This document shows positions 5,043 to 12,317 of a stretch of 14,472 nucleotides of DNA, in pieces. The notes under the pieces were generated by a model. The model ran no database searches and was not told the DNA's origin. It was given only the letters and a program-made list of their open reading frames with translations. Each line of letters opens with the position of its first letter. Position 1 is the first letter of the stretch. Location of the stretch: the NCBI GenBank assembly GCA_041552055.1, contig JBFELO010000115.1:1-14472 (forward strand), in the 5' to 3' direction. Made by a program: the position numbers and the translations under genes. This stretch comes from JBFELO01 sp041552055. Lineage in GTDB: Bacteria > Acidobacteriota > Thermoanaerobaculia > Thermoanaerobaculales > Sulfomarinibacteraceae.

Positions 5043-6578
5043 ATGATCGGAGATTCCGGAGGGCCCCCTGGAGGGGACGCGCGGAAGATCGTCGAGCTCG
5101 ATCTGAAGTACGAAACGATGCGCGATCTGCAGAACGAGCTCGCCCCGCTGCTGTCGAATGACGGGTTGTTCGTTCCCTGGGAGGAACCGGTCGAGACAGA
5201 CTCGGTGGTGCGGTTCAGGGTGATGCTCCCTGAGGAGTTCACTCTGATCGAGGGTACGGGCGTGGTGATCTGGAAGCGTGGCGTTGGAGATGAGAAGGGC
5301 CCACCGGGCGTCGCGGTCCGCTGGGCATCGTTGCCGAGCGAAACGCAGGAAACGATCGACGCGATCATCGACGCCCACCTGGCATCCGGGGGCGTGCTGT
5401 TCAACCTGGAGCCCGACTCGGGAACGGCTGAGTCGTTCCCCACCGACGCGCTGGATCACCGGTCCCTCGACGAACGAGGAGCGGTACGCCGCGAGCCGGT
5501 GATGGCAGCTGACGTGCTCAACGATCTCGAGAGCGCGCGGGTCGAGATTCGAGGTGGTTTCGACAGCCCGCAGCCCCCACCGGCGTCGGGCGAACAGGGC
5601 ACCGGCGGATCGCCCGAGGACGACTACCTGGCGTCGGTCGAGGCGCAGGTGCACGAGGCGATCGCGAGTGTGCGGGACAAGGTCACGCACGTGACCGAGC
5701 CGGTGGACCCGGATCTGATCGAACTGACGACGGATGTCGACGCCCCTACAGCCCCAACCACGACAGAACCCCATGAACCCGCGCCAGATCCAGACCCTGA
5801 GACGGTGATTCCGGATTTCCTGGACAGATGGCGACACGAGGTCGAGGCCGACGCCGGAGAAGGCGGGACCACCGAGCGCCTGGATTTCGAATCAGGGGTC
5901 CACGACGTCGTGGCCGATTCCATGTCCGTGCAGGCCGACGACTCCGGTGCCGGCGATGTCGAGGCGGCTCCAGGCGACGCCCCCGAGCCGGTCACCGAAC
6001 GGCGGTGGTGGTTGGTGGCGATCGGTGTGGGTCTCGTCGTCGGTGTGATTGGTTATGTCGTCTGGCTGTGGTCGCTCGGCGGCGACGTCCAGGAGTCAGT
6101 TCAGCAGGTAGCGGAACAGCCGGCGGCCCCTTCGGAGGAGGTCGTGGACGTCACGGTCGTGCAGGAGCCGGAGTCCGAGGCAGGGGTCGTGGAGGAGGCG
6201 GACGCGGTGCCGCCGAAAGCTCCGATCCAGCAACCGCCTCTCGAGCCGGCCACCGTGGTGGTTTCCATCGTGTGGCGCTCGGGCGCCGACGGAACCGAGG
6301 TGGAGATTCGTGGCAACGGAACCATCGCGGAGTCCACGGTCGAGACCTTCGGGCTTTCGGAGCCGCCACGAATCCTCGTGCGCATCCGCGAGATCCAGCA
6401 GGAGTACAGCTCCTACGAGCTGCCGGTCGGAACGCCCGAGGTCGAGCGGATCCGCATCGGGCACCACCCGGAGCTCACGCCCCCGGCGTTGTACGTGGTG
6501 CTCGACCTGGCGCGGCCTGACGCCCGCGTGACCGGCGTATCGATCGACGGCGACACCGCACGAGTGACGGTGCGGTAG
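5043..6578 (+). CDS. PilZ-like / transmembrane / AMIN-domain protein
   Basis: A 511-aa three-part membrane protein. Residues about 17-115 resemble the TIGR02266 type of PilZ domain (SNDGLFVPWEEPVETDSVVRF, GTGVVIWKR, PPGVAVRWASL, then a closing helix). I see no RxxxR motif before it, so cyclic-di-GMP binding by the usual residues is doubtful. An acidic, proline-rich linker (about 120-320) follows, then one membrane helix (322-345, WWLVAIGVGLVVGVIGYVVWLW). After a second acidic linker comes an AMIN-like beta domain (about 404-511, ILVRIREIQ...ELPVG...ERIRIGHHP...YVVLDLA). AMIN domains direct proteins to peptidoglycan or to pilus/secretin machinery. PilZ should be cytoplasmic and AMIN periplasmic, with the helix joining them. 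A role in type IV pilus or envelope regulation is inference. Confidence 0.82.
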   Translation: MIGDSGGPPGGDARKIVELDLKYETMRDLQNELAPLLSNDGLFVPWEEPVETDSVVRFRVMLPEEFTLIEGTGVVIWKRGVGDEKGPPGVAVRWASLPSETQETIDAIIDAHLASGGVLFNLEPDSGTAESFPTDALDHRSLDERGAVRREPVMAADVLNDLESARVEIRGGFDSPQPPPASGEQGTGGSPEDDYLASVEAQVHEAIASVRDKVTHVTEPVDPDLIELTTDVDAPTAPTTTEPHEPAPDPDPETVIPDFLDRWRHEVEADAGEGGTTERLDFESGVHDVVADSMSVQADDSGAGDVEAAPGDAPEPVTERRWWLVAIGVGLVVGVIGYVVWLWSLGGDVQESVQQVAEQPAAPSEEVVDVTVVQEPESEAGVVEEADAVPPKAPIQQPPLEPATVVVSIVWRSGADGTEVEIRGNGTIAESTVETFGLSEPPRILVRIREIQQEYSSYELPVGTPEVERIRIGHHPELTPPALYVVLDLARPDARVTGVSIDGDTARVTVR

Positions 6579-6613
6579 ACGACAGCGCCTCGTGCGTGTC
6601 GGTGCCGCATGTC

Positions 6614-6680
6614 GGTGCCAGGCACGCTGTGGCTGGCGTTGGTTGTCCACGCCTGCACGGTCGACCGGGTGCCTGGCAAC
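6614..6680 (+). repeat. Hairpin type A, copy 2
   Basis: The arms GGTGCCAGGCAC (6614-6625) and GTGCCTGGCAAC (6669-6680) pair at 11 of 12 positions. The loop keeps GTGGCTGG, TTGTCCA, GCCTG and CGACCG as in copies 1 and 3. It is preceded by GACGACAGCGCCTCGTGCG, the module leader, right after the PilZ-AMIN stop. Confidence 0.8.
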
Positions 6681-6757
6681 GAGTCCCCTCATTCAATTGT
6701 TCGTGGATCTGTTCGCCGAGGCGCATCCTACTCTCGCCTCCTGCAGGGTGCCGTCTT

Positions 6758-6816
6758 TCACAATGTTGGGGGCACACCCGCCGCAGTGGAAAGCTCGATC
6801 GGTCCCAACATTGTGA
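6758..6816 (+). repeat. Hairpin type C (CACAATGTTGGG arms)
   Basis: A 13-bp perfect stem pairs 6758-6770 with 6804-6816 around a 33-nt loop. It stands where copy 1 of the module has hairpin type B: after the same linker, the CTCCTGCAGGGTGCCGTC leader, and before the GGGAAGCGC spacer. Its arm sequence is unrelated to types A and B. Just after it comes the small palindrome GGGTGCACCC. Confidence 0.8.
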
Positions 6817-6828
6817 CAGGGTGCACCC

Positions 6829-6922
6829 GCGGGAAGCGCGCCGGGGAAAGACCACCCCGGGTGTCAGACATTCGACGCGATCTGTAAGTCGACGACAGCC
6901 CCTCCTGCGGGCATGCCGTCCT
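6829..6922 (+). repeat. Conserved spacer, linker and leader
   Basis: Blocks in order: CGGGAAGCGC, CCGGGGAAAG, GGGTGTCAGACA, TCGACGCGA, AAGTCGACGACAGC and CTCCTGCGGGCATGCCGTCC. The same order joins hairpins at 7090-7176 (with a divergent leader) and 14270-14360. The GAGAGGGCGC block is altered here (GGGGAAAGACCACC). Confidence 0.65.
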
Positions 6923-7089
6923 TGACAACCTTGGTACCTGCTCCGCGCCGGATCCCAGCGCCATACAGGCTCTCGCCTGCCGGCGGCAGCGCTTGTGGCC
7001 GCAGCCGGGGGGTCAGAGAGGGAGGGGGGCGGCCTAACGGCCACGCGCTGGTGACGGCAGGTCACCGAGGCCGCAGTCCGCGAGTAACC
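6923..7089 (+). repeat. Degenerate structured insert in a module slot
   Basis: This stretch lies between a module leader and the next spacer, where other modules carry one hairpin, but it is about twice as long. Paired segments include CTTGGTACCTGC (6930-6941) with GCAGGTCACCGAG (7057-7069, imperfect), GTGGCC (6995-7000) with GGCCAC (7039-7044), and a local GGTGAC-5 nt-GTCACC. It may be a decayed or composite hairpin. I see no gene in it. Confidence 0.4.
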
Positions 7090-7162
7090 ACGGGAAGCGC
7101 CTCGGAGAGAGGGCGCGTCGGGTGTCAGCGGACCGACGCGAATGGCAGGCCCGTGACAGCGC
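7090..7162 (+). repeat. Conserved spacer and linker, another copy
   Basis: Blocks in order: ACGGGAAGCGCCTCGGAGA, GAGGGCGCGTCGGGTGTCAG, CCGACGCGA and CGTGACAGCGCC. It leads directly into the hairpin at 7180. Confidence 0.65.
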
Positions 7163-7179
7163 CCCGCGCGGGCGTGCGG

Positions 7180-7246
7180 GGTACATCGTTTCGAGGCCGC
7201 CGTACTACGCGATTCGGCAGACGACGGGCCCTCGAAACGATGTACC
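7180..7246 (+). repeat. Hairpin type B, diverged copy with compensatory changes
   Basis: A 17-bp perfect stem pairs 7180-7196 with 7230-7246 around a 33-nt loop. The arm GGTACA-TCG-TTTCGAGG differs from the other type B arms only in the middle triplet (GGA there), and the opposite arm changes from TTC to CGA to match. The loop is unrelated to that of copies 1-3. The leader is shorter, and spacer CGGGGAGCGC...GGCGCGTCGGGTGTCAG follows (7255-7292). Confidence 0.85.
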
Positions 7247-7312
7247 GGGCAACCTCGGGGAGCGCGACGGGGAGACGGCGCGTCGGGTGTCAGCATCCGG
7301 GCGGGTGGAGGA

Positions 7313-7340
7313 TCTGGCATCCGGGATCTGGAATCCGGGC
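7313..7340. repeat. 7-bp tandem array TCTGGAA/TCCGGGA beside the VOC stop
   Basis: Four heptamers stand in register: TCTGGCA, TCCGGGA, TCTGGAA and TCCGGGC. The array ends about 15 bp beyond the VOC stop codon. It is the third case of a heptamer array just after a minus-strand gene. Confidence 0.7.
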
Positions 7341-7354
7341 GGGCGGTGGGGACA

Positions 7355-8125
7355 TCACTCCTCGGCTTTCTCCAGCAACCCGATCAGCGCACCGCTCGGG
7401 TCCGCAGTGATCGCGGTTCGGCCGCCGGCGGGCAGCGCGGTCGGGAGTTGCCAGACCTCGCCACCAAGGCGCGCCACGTCGCCGGTGCGGTCATCGAGGT
7501 CGGAACACCCGACGAACGGGAGCCAGACGGATCGTTGGGGACTGCCCTCGGGGATCGAGATGATCCCGGCAATCTCCTGGTCGTGGGCCAGGAACACGCC
7601 GGAGCATGGGCCCACGACTGTCGCCTCCAGCCTTGGGGACCACCCGAACACCTCGGCGTAGAACAGTCCGGCTCCTTGCGGGTCGCGTGCCAAGAGCCCG
7701 TCCCAGCAGAACTGGCCGTCAGCGGGCGCTGGCGCATCGGCACCGCGTCCTTCGATGGACCGGAAGGGACACACCAGGGCGCCCTCCAGGTCGGCGATCA
7801 TCGCGAACCTGCCGACCGAGGGGATGTCGGTGGCTCCCATGCGCAGCGTCCCGCCGGCTCCCTCTGCCGCCGTTGCCGCGCCGTCGACGTCGTCGACCGA
7901 CACGTAGCCGATCCAGTGGGAAGGCACCCCCGCAGTTGGATCCAGATCGACGAAACCGCCGATCTGCCGATCCCCGGCGTGGATGATCTGATAGGTGCCG
8001 AGGTCGGACCCCATGTCCACCGTCTGGGGGTTCCAGCCGAACAGGTCCCGGTAGTAGGGGATGACTCTGTCACGGTCGGTGGTCATCAGGTCGTGCCAGA
8101 TGAAGCGTCCGGACCCTGTCGTCAT
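7355..8125 (-). CDS. Two-domain VOC (glyoxalase/bleomycin-resistance fold) protein
   Basis: A 256-aa protein with two tandem VOC domains, about 7-122 and 137-252. The first begins FIWHDLMTTDRDRVIPYYRDLFGW and ends FAMIADLEGALVCPF. The second begins FCWDGLLARDPQGAGLFYAEVFGW and ends AITADPSGALIGLLEK. Internal similarity is plain at (Y/F)Y(R/A)-(D/E)-(L/V)FGW. H11 and E114 of domain 1 sit where VOC metal ligands usually lie; domain 2 has D142 and S244 at the matching places, so it may have lost metal binding. The family is cytoplasmic and covers lyases, dioxygenases and binding proteins, so no reaction can be assigned. ATG 8125 is chosen over GTG 8131 because GGGGAGG (8137-8131) stands 5 nt before it. 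Confidence 0.85.
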   Translation of the reverse strand: MTTGSGRFIWHDLMTTDRDRVIPYYRDLFGWNPQTVDMGSDLGTYQIIHAGDRQIGGFVDLDPTAGVPSHWIGYVSVDDVDGAATAAEGAGGTLRMGATDIPSVGRFAMIADLEGALVCPFRSIEGRGADAPAPADGQFCWDGLLARDPQGAGLFYAEVFGWSPRLEATVVGPCSGVFLAHDQEIAGIISIPEGSPQRSVWLPFVGCSDLDDRTGDVARLGGEVWQLPTALPAGGRTAITADPSGALIGLLEKAEE

Positions 8126-8130
8126 CGCCA

Positions 8131-8137
8131 CCTCCCC
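8131..8137 (-). promoter_or_regulatory. Ribosome binding site that decides the VOC start
   Basis: On the minus strand GGGGAGG is followed by 5 nt and then ATG (8125). The in-frame GTG at 8131 follows the motif with no usable spacing, so it is not the start. Confidence 0.7.
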
Positions 8138-8193
8138 GAGTATCGAAGATCCCGGTCAAGGGTACCCGATCGCTCGACGACCGGATTCCCTGC

Positions 8194-8199
8194 TATAAG
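8194..8199 (+). promoter_or_regulatory. Possible -10 box of the phosphoesterase gene
   Basis: TATAAG ends 9 nt before the ATG at 8209. If used, transcription would begin at about 8206-8209 and the message would be leaderless or nearly so. No clear -35 box stands at the right distance, and no strong Shine-Dalgarno motif is present. Confidence 0.3.
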
Positions 8200-8208
8200 A
8201 GTGCGAGC

Positions 8209-9060
8209 ATGACGAGCTGTCCCTGCCTGTTCGTTTCCGACCTCCACGGGATGGCGGACCGTTACCGGAAGCTGGTCGAGGTGATCCGCGGCGAGCGGCC
8301 GACGATTGTTTTCCTGGGTGGCGACCTGTTGCCCTTCGAGTGCGACTGGTCGCACGGTGACTTCACGTCCGAGTTCCTGATGACCGAGTTCGAGACGCTG
8401 TCGAACGAGCTCGGAGAGGACGCGCCCAGAGTCATGCTCATCCTCGGCAACGATGACCCCCGCATCCACGAGGCCACGATCTTGGAGGCGCAGAGGCGCG
8501 GTGTCTGGGAATACCTCCACATGCGGTCGACGGTGGTCGATGAGTTCACGGTCTTCGGCTACGGCTGCGTTCCGCCGACCCCGTTCCAGCTCAAGGACTG
8601 GGAGCGCTACGACGTCTCGCGGTACGTGGATCCGGGGTGTGTGTCGCCGGAGGAGGGTTTCCGGACGGTCCCGATGTCAACCGAGGAGACCCGGCATCGC
8701 ACCATCCAGGAGGACCTCAAGACGCTCACCAACGACCGGGATCTCTCCCATGCCGTCATCCTCTTGCACACCCCGCCGTACGGGAGTCCGCTGGACCGTG
8801 CGGCGCTCGACGGTCAGACCGTGGATCACGCGCCACTCGATGTCCACGTGGGAAGCATCGCGGTGCAGCGGTTCATCGAGGATCGACAGCCGCTGCTGAC
8901 GCTGCACGGGCATATCCACGAGTCGGCCCGCCTGACCGGATCGTGGCGGCATCGGTACGGTCGTACGCACGCATTCTCGGCCGCCCACGACGGCCCCGAG
9001 CTCGCGCTCGTACGCTTCGATCCGCACGACCTCGACTCCGCGACGCGAGAGCTGCTCTGA
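8209..9060 (+). CDS. Calcineurin-like metallophosphoesterase
   Basis: A 283-aa protein with the full two-metal phosphoesterase signature: SDLHG (D11, H13), GGDLLP (D39), LGNDDP (N81), LLHTPPYG (H187) and LHGHIHES (H235, H237). Family members hydrolyse phosphomonoesters, phosphodiesters or nucleotides. The GNDDP form, with Asp for the usual His, is common in a subgroup of predicted phosphoesterases. No signal peptide or membrane segment is seen, so it should be cytoplasmic. It diverges from the VOC gene across 83 bp and converges with the PPDK_N operon, 41 bp apart. The start rests on the first in-frame ATG just before the SDLHG motif. The substrate is unknown. Confidence 0.88.
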   Translation: MTSCPCLFVSDLHGMADRYRKLVEVIRGERPTIVFLGGDLLPFECDWSHGDFTSEFLMTEFETLSNELGEDAPRVMLILGNDDPRIHEATILEAQRRGVWEYLHMRSTVVDEFTVFGYGCVPPTPFQLKDWERYDVSRYVDPGCVSPEEGFRTVPMSTEETRHRTIQEDLKTLTNDRDLSHAVILLHTPPYGSPLDRAALDGQTVDHAPLDVHVGSIAVQRFIEDRQPLLTLHGHIHESARLTGSWRHRYGRTHAFSAAHDGPELALVRFDPHDLDSATRELL

Positions 9061-9101
9061 CCTGTGTTCCAGTAGAACCCGAGCCACCGGACGAGGGGAG
9101 G

Positions 9102-12100
9102 TCAGTCCGGCGCTCCTTTGGCGCTCTTCGATTTCTTCTGCGATAACGGGAGTTCGACAGCGGCGTCGGTGACCGCATCGATCTTGGCCGCGAACGAGGT
9201 GCGGGCGGCGAGGTCCTCGTCGGTGACGAAGTGGACGTCGAGGAGCTCGGGGGTCTGATAGCCGGTGCGCAGGTAGTTCATCTCACCGAGACACAGGCTC
9301 CAACCCTTCAGCCAGACCTCGAGGTCGTGTCGTTGCTGCTCGTCGGCGCCGACGTGAATCAGGAGGTCGATGTCGCTGGAGGGACCGGCACTGGCGTTCT
9401 TGGTGCTTCCGATGAGGTACACGGCGCGCACGCCGAACCGGCGCGGGTCGATCTCGGCGGCGATTCGTTCGGCCATTCTCATCCGCCACCGCCAGTACTG
9501 CTCCCGAACGCGGGGATGGCCCTCCGATGCGGGCATTCGAGACTCGACCACGTCGTCCGTCTCGGGCCTGGCGAGCATCCCGACGGCCCGGTCGAGGTCC
9601 GAGTTCATGAGCACTCGCAAGATCCGTCCGTCCGAGGCCGATGGCACGTCGATGACGCGCAGGACGTCGGCCAACCGTTCGTACTCGGGCAACATCTCCG
9701 GCAGCAGGTTGGGAGCCCGCAGCAGGAAGCGCTCGTTGATGCTGCCGTCGTCGTCGTCGGGGTAGAGCGGCAGGTATCGGATCGACGACTCCACCAGGTC
9801 CTGGAAGAAGTGCGTGCCGAAGGAGAGGTCCGGCAGGTAGTTGCCGGTCTTGCGCGCGATCTCGACGAGGACTGCCGTGTTGTTGATGTCGGCGTAGGTG
9901 ACGCTGACCCCGAGCTTGATGTCGCCGCGGCTTCCCCAGCGGCCGGGGCCCATGAGGATGAACTTCCGCTTCGGGAGAAGCTTGTTCAGTCTCCCGACCG
10001 CTTTGCCGACGGCGAGCATCTCGTTGCGGTTCCCGAGGGAGGCGTACCCCTCGGGGCTGACGTAGACGACGTGCGAGATGTCCGGTACCCAACCGTTCGA
10101 GACGTACCGCTTGGCGAGGAACACGATGTCCTGGTCCGGGATGTCCTTGGGAATCGGGGCCGGGGCAGCTTCATCGGAGTAGCTTTGCGGGCGGCACTGC
10201 AGGAGATAGAAGTCGTCACCGTCGAACGCGAACTCGATGTCGACCGGCGTGCCCAGCTGCCGCTCGAGGATTTTGAGCATGCTGCCCACCTGGCGGATGA
10301 AGGGCGTCTCGGTGATCAGTCCGTTGAAGTCGGCGACAACCCGGTCCTGGTCCGGTCTGAACAGCAGCGGGACCGGCCGTTTGAGACCATCCTCCCTGAG
10401 CACGGAGAAGACCAGCTCGAATGCCGGGAAATCGGACCCGGTGTGCTTCACCAGAGTTTCCAGGTCGACGGTCTCGAACGAGCTCGTGGCGAGGTTGAGG
10501 ACGTCGACCTGTTGGGGCGAGTACCTGACGACCTCGTCGATGGTCGGGTTGACTCTGAGGCTCGGCTGGCCGGGCACCGCGAGGATCGGGTAGTCGTTGC
10601 TGATTCGATCCACTGCCCGCGTCCCGAGCCCGGGGACCAGACGGATCAGCCCGTCCGAGCGGTTGATCCGCGGTGACCATCGAAACTCGTTCTTGGAGAA
10701 CGCGACCCCGCCCGCCGCCGGCAGGAAGTAGTCACCGATGCGCTTGCCGACGACCTCCTGAACGAGAATCGCCATCTCCTCGTGGAAGTCGATGAGTCCC
10801 TTCTCGCGGCGATAGGCGATCGGGTCTGGACCGAAGAGCGAGGCGTACACCTCGGTGATCGCGTCGAGCAATGCCGCCAGGCGCTCCTGCTTGCTCCCCT
10901 GGTTGGCGAGGAACAGGCTCTTGTACTTGCCCGAGAAGGCGCTGCCGAGCTGGTCCTCCAACAGGCTGGAAGATCGCACGATCAGCGGCGCCTCTCCGGC
11001 ATCGTCGAGCAACATCGAAATGCTCCGCACGAGGTCGGGTGGGAACTGGGAGTTCTTGAACAGCTGCACGATGTTCGGGTACTCGTGACGTACCTGGGAG
11101 ATATCTCGGTACTTCTGCTGCAGGACCTCCTCGAGATCGTTGTACTCGATGAAGTTCATGATCTCTTCCGAAGCGATGTACCAGCTGCGCGGCACCTTGA
11201 ACTCGCCTATCGGATGGTCCGGGTCGACCGTCTTGCGGAGAATCTTCTCGGCGAGCCACAATCCGGCGCTCTTGCCGCCGAGCCGCCCGTGACTCTCGGA
11301 CAAAACGATGACTCGGTCGAGAAGATCGAGGAAGTCGTCGGTGTGCAGGAACTGTTTGGCGATCCCGATGAGCCCCAGCTGCTCGGTGAGGAACCGCCGG
11401 ATCAGCGAAACCCGCAAGCTGTCCAAGATGGCGTGGGGAAGATCCCCTCCGTCGGCCATGAGATGGTGGAAGCGACGCAGGCTCTCGATAATTTCGGACA
11501 GGCTGGATCTGGGGTTATTGAGGACCTTGGGCAGGAAGCTCGCCTTGTCCTCCACCATCCAGCTCTGGATCAACGACAGCACTTCATCGTCGTCCAGATA
11601 GCTCGAGGCGAGCTCGAACGGGGTGCCGCTCAACAGGATCGATTCGTTGGGGGTGCGTGTCTGTCCAGGTACGTTCAGCTCACCGGTCACATCGTCGATC
11701 AGCTGGTCGTCACCGTACGCCTCGCGCAGCAGCTCCTGCGCACCTTCGACTCCGGCCCAACAGAGGTGGTTCACCATCTTGCGCGCGATCCGAAGGTAGA
11801 GCTTCCGGTCGGAACGGCGGAGCAGCTCGACCGGCCCGCGCCACTTGTCCTCTCGCTCGGTGACCAGACCTCGACTCGCATCCTGGAGGTCCTCGTGCAT
11901 GTTGTGCAGCCGCTGGAACAGGACGTAGTGGGACAGCCGTTCTGCAATCGTCCGGATCAGCCGCTCCTCCTCCTTGAGGAACGGGCCGACGTCCTCGCGC
12001 GGCCGTCTCTCCAGGTAGCACACGACGATCCTGCCCTCGGCGCGATCCTGGACAGTGATATCCGTTGCCTGTGCCCATTCAGTGATCCGGAATCCCGAGC

Positions 12101-12317
12101 TCGTGTAGACCCGGTCACCGTGCTGGACCATCGCGCAGCACACGTCCGGGTACTGCCAACCGGGCGGAATCGCATCGACCACCTTTTGGAACACTTCCGC
12201 CAGCGGTAAATCCGGTCGGCTGCAGATCTGCTCCACCTCGTACAGGCAGTTGAGCTCCTTGGCTCTCTCCTGGAGCGACGCGATGAGCTTCTCGACTCGT
12301 CGGTTTCCGTCAGTCAT
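9102..12317 (-). CDS. GAF-like / PEP-pyruvate-binding (PPDK_N) / nucleotidyltransferase fusion
   Basis: A 1071-aa multidomain protein. Residues about 15-140 look like a GAF sensor (PLAEVFQKVVDAIPPGW, RIVVCYLE, FLKEEERLIRTIAERLSHYV). About 335-710 is the ATP-grasp part of PPDK/PEP synthase: HGRLGGKSAGL, IVRSSSLLEDQ (R448), QEVVGKRIGDY, IEFAFDGDDFYLLQCRP. About 785-850 carries GPGRWGSRGD and GTHFFQDL. The C-terminus (about 963-1040) is a nucleotidyltransferase: IGSTKNASAGPSSDIDLL (G970, S971, D982, D984), with D1027 as likely third carboxylate. I see no TSHAA-type swivelling phosphohistidine domain and no PEP barrel, so it is not a complete PPDK or PEP synthase. It overlaps the upstream gene by 8 bp. 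A sensor-linked nucleotidyl or phosphoryl transfer role is inference. Confidence 0.85.
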   Translation of the reverse strand: MTDGNRRVEKLIASLQERAKELNCLYEVEQICSRPDLPLAEVFQKVVDAIPPGWQYPDVCCAMVQHGDRVYTSSGFRITEWAQATDITVQDRAEGRIVVCYLERRPREDVGPFLKEEERLIRTIAERLSHYVLFQRLHNMHEDLQDASRGLVTEREDKWRGPVELLRRSDRKLYLRIARKMVNHLCWAGVEGAQELLREAYGDDQLIDDVTGELNVPGQTRTPNESILLSGTPFELASSYLDDDEVLSLIQSWMVEDKASFLPKVLNNPRSSLSEIIESLRRFHHLMADGGDLPHAILDSLRVSLIRRFLTEQLGLIGIAKQFLHTDDFLDLLDRVIVLSESHGRLGGKSAGLWLAEKILRKTVDPDHPIGEFKVPRSWYIASEEIMNFIEYNDLEEVLQQKYRDISQVRHEYPNIVQLFKNSQFPPDLVRSISMLLDDAGEAPLIVRSSSLLEDQLGSAFSGKYKSLFLANQGSKQERLAALLDAITEVYASLFGPDPIAYRREKGLIDFHEEMAILVQEVVGKRIGDYFLPAAGGVAFSKNEFRWSPRINRSDGLIRLVPGLGTRAVDRISNDYPILAVPGQPSLRVNPTIDEVVRYSPQQVDVLNLATSSFETVDLETLVKHTGSDFPAFELVFSVLREDGLKRPVPLLFRPDQDRVVADFNGLITETPFIRQVGSMLKILERQLGTPVDIEFAFDGDDFYLLQCRPQSYSDEAAPAPIPKDIPDQDIVFLAKRYVSNGWVPDISHVVYVSPEGYASLGNRNEMLAVGKAVGRLNKLLPKRKFILMGPGRWGSRGDIKLGVSVTYADINNTAVLVEIARKTGNYLPDLSFGTHFFQDLVESSIRYLPLYPDDDDGSINERFLLRAPNLLPEMLPEYERLADVLRVIDVPSASDGRILRVLMNSDLDRAVGMLARPETDDVVESRMPASEGHPRVREQYWRWRMRMAERIAAEIDPRRFGVRAVYLIGSTKNASAGPSSDIDLLIHVGADEQQRHDLEVWLKGWSLCLGEMNYLRTGYQTPELLDVHFVTDEDLAARTSFAAKIDAVTDAAVELPLSQKKSKSAKGAPD

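Larger units (their letters stand above)
6579..7354. other. Gene-free gap 3: tandem run of hairpin modules
   Basis: This is the densest module array in the window, between the convergent ends of the PilZ-AMIN and VOC genes. In order: hairpin A (6614-6680), linker (6681-6750), hairpin C (6758-6816), spacer and linker (6829-6900), a leader and a long degenerate structured stretch (6901-7090), spacer and linker (7090-7162), hairpin B variant (7180-7246), spacer (7255-7297), and a heptamer array (7313-7340). The short open frames here cross these repeats and are not supported as genes. Confidence 0.8.

Noticed and set aside
4392..5837. N-terminal extension of the helicase frame by about 480 codons
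   Set aside because: It is wholly antisense to the lipoprotein and PilZ genes, which have good ribosome sites and domain matches. Helicase and nuclease motifs all lie after the ATG at 4391.
6555..6576. Terminator at the end of the PilZ-AMIN gene
   Set aside because: ACCGCAC/GTGCGGT forms a 7-bp hairpin with an 8-nt loop, but it lies inside the coding end and lacks a T-run.
6579..7312. CRISPR array
   Set aside because: Repeat blocks are imperfect and irregularly spaced, the units contain large hairpins, and no cas gene is visible.
6579..7312. Integron attC array, retron or diversity-generating retroelement
   Set aside because: There are no coding cassettes between the units, no GTT/AAC core pairs at the borders, and no integrase or reverse transcriptase gene in the window.
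6913..7410. 165-codon plus-strand open frame
   Set aside because: It crosses several spacers and hairpins and enters the VOC gene antisense; no domain is recognisable.
9057..9105. Bidirectional terminator between the convergent phosphoesterase and PPDK_N genes
   Set aside because: CTGACCT and AGGTCAG form a 7-bp inverted repeat over both stop codons, with a weak inner GTTC/GAAC pair, but the loop is long and there is no T-run on either strand. It could be chance.
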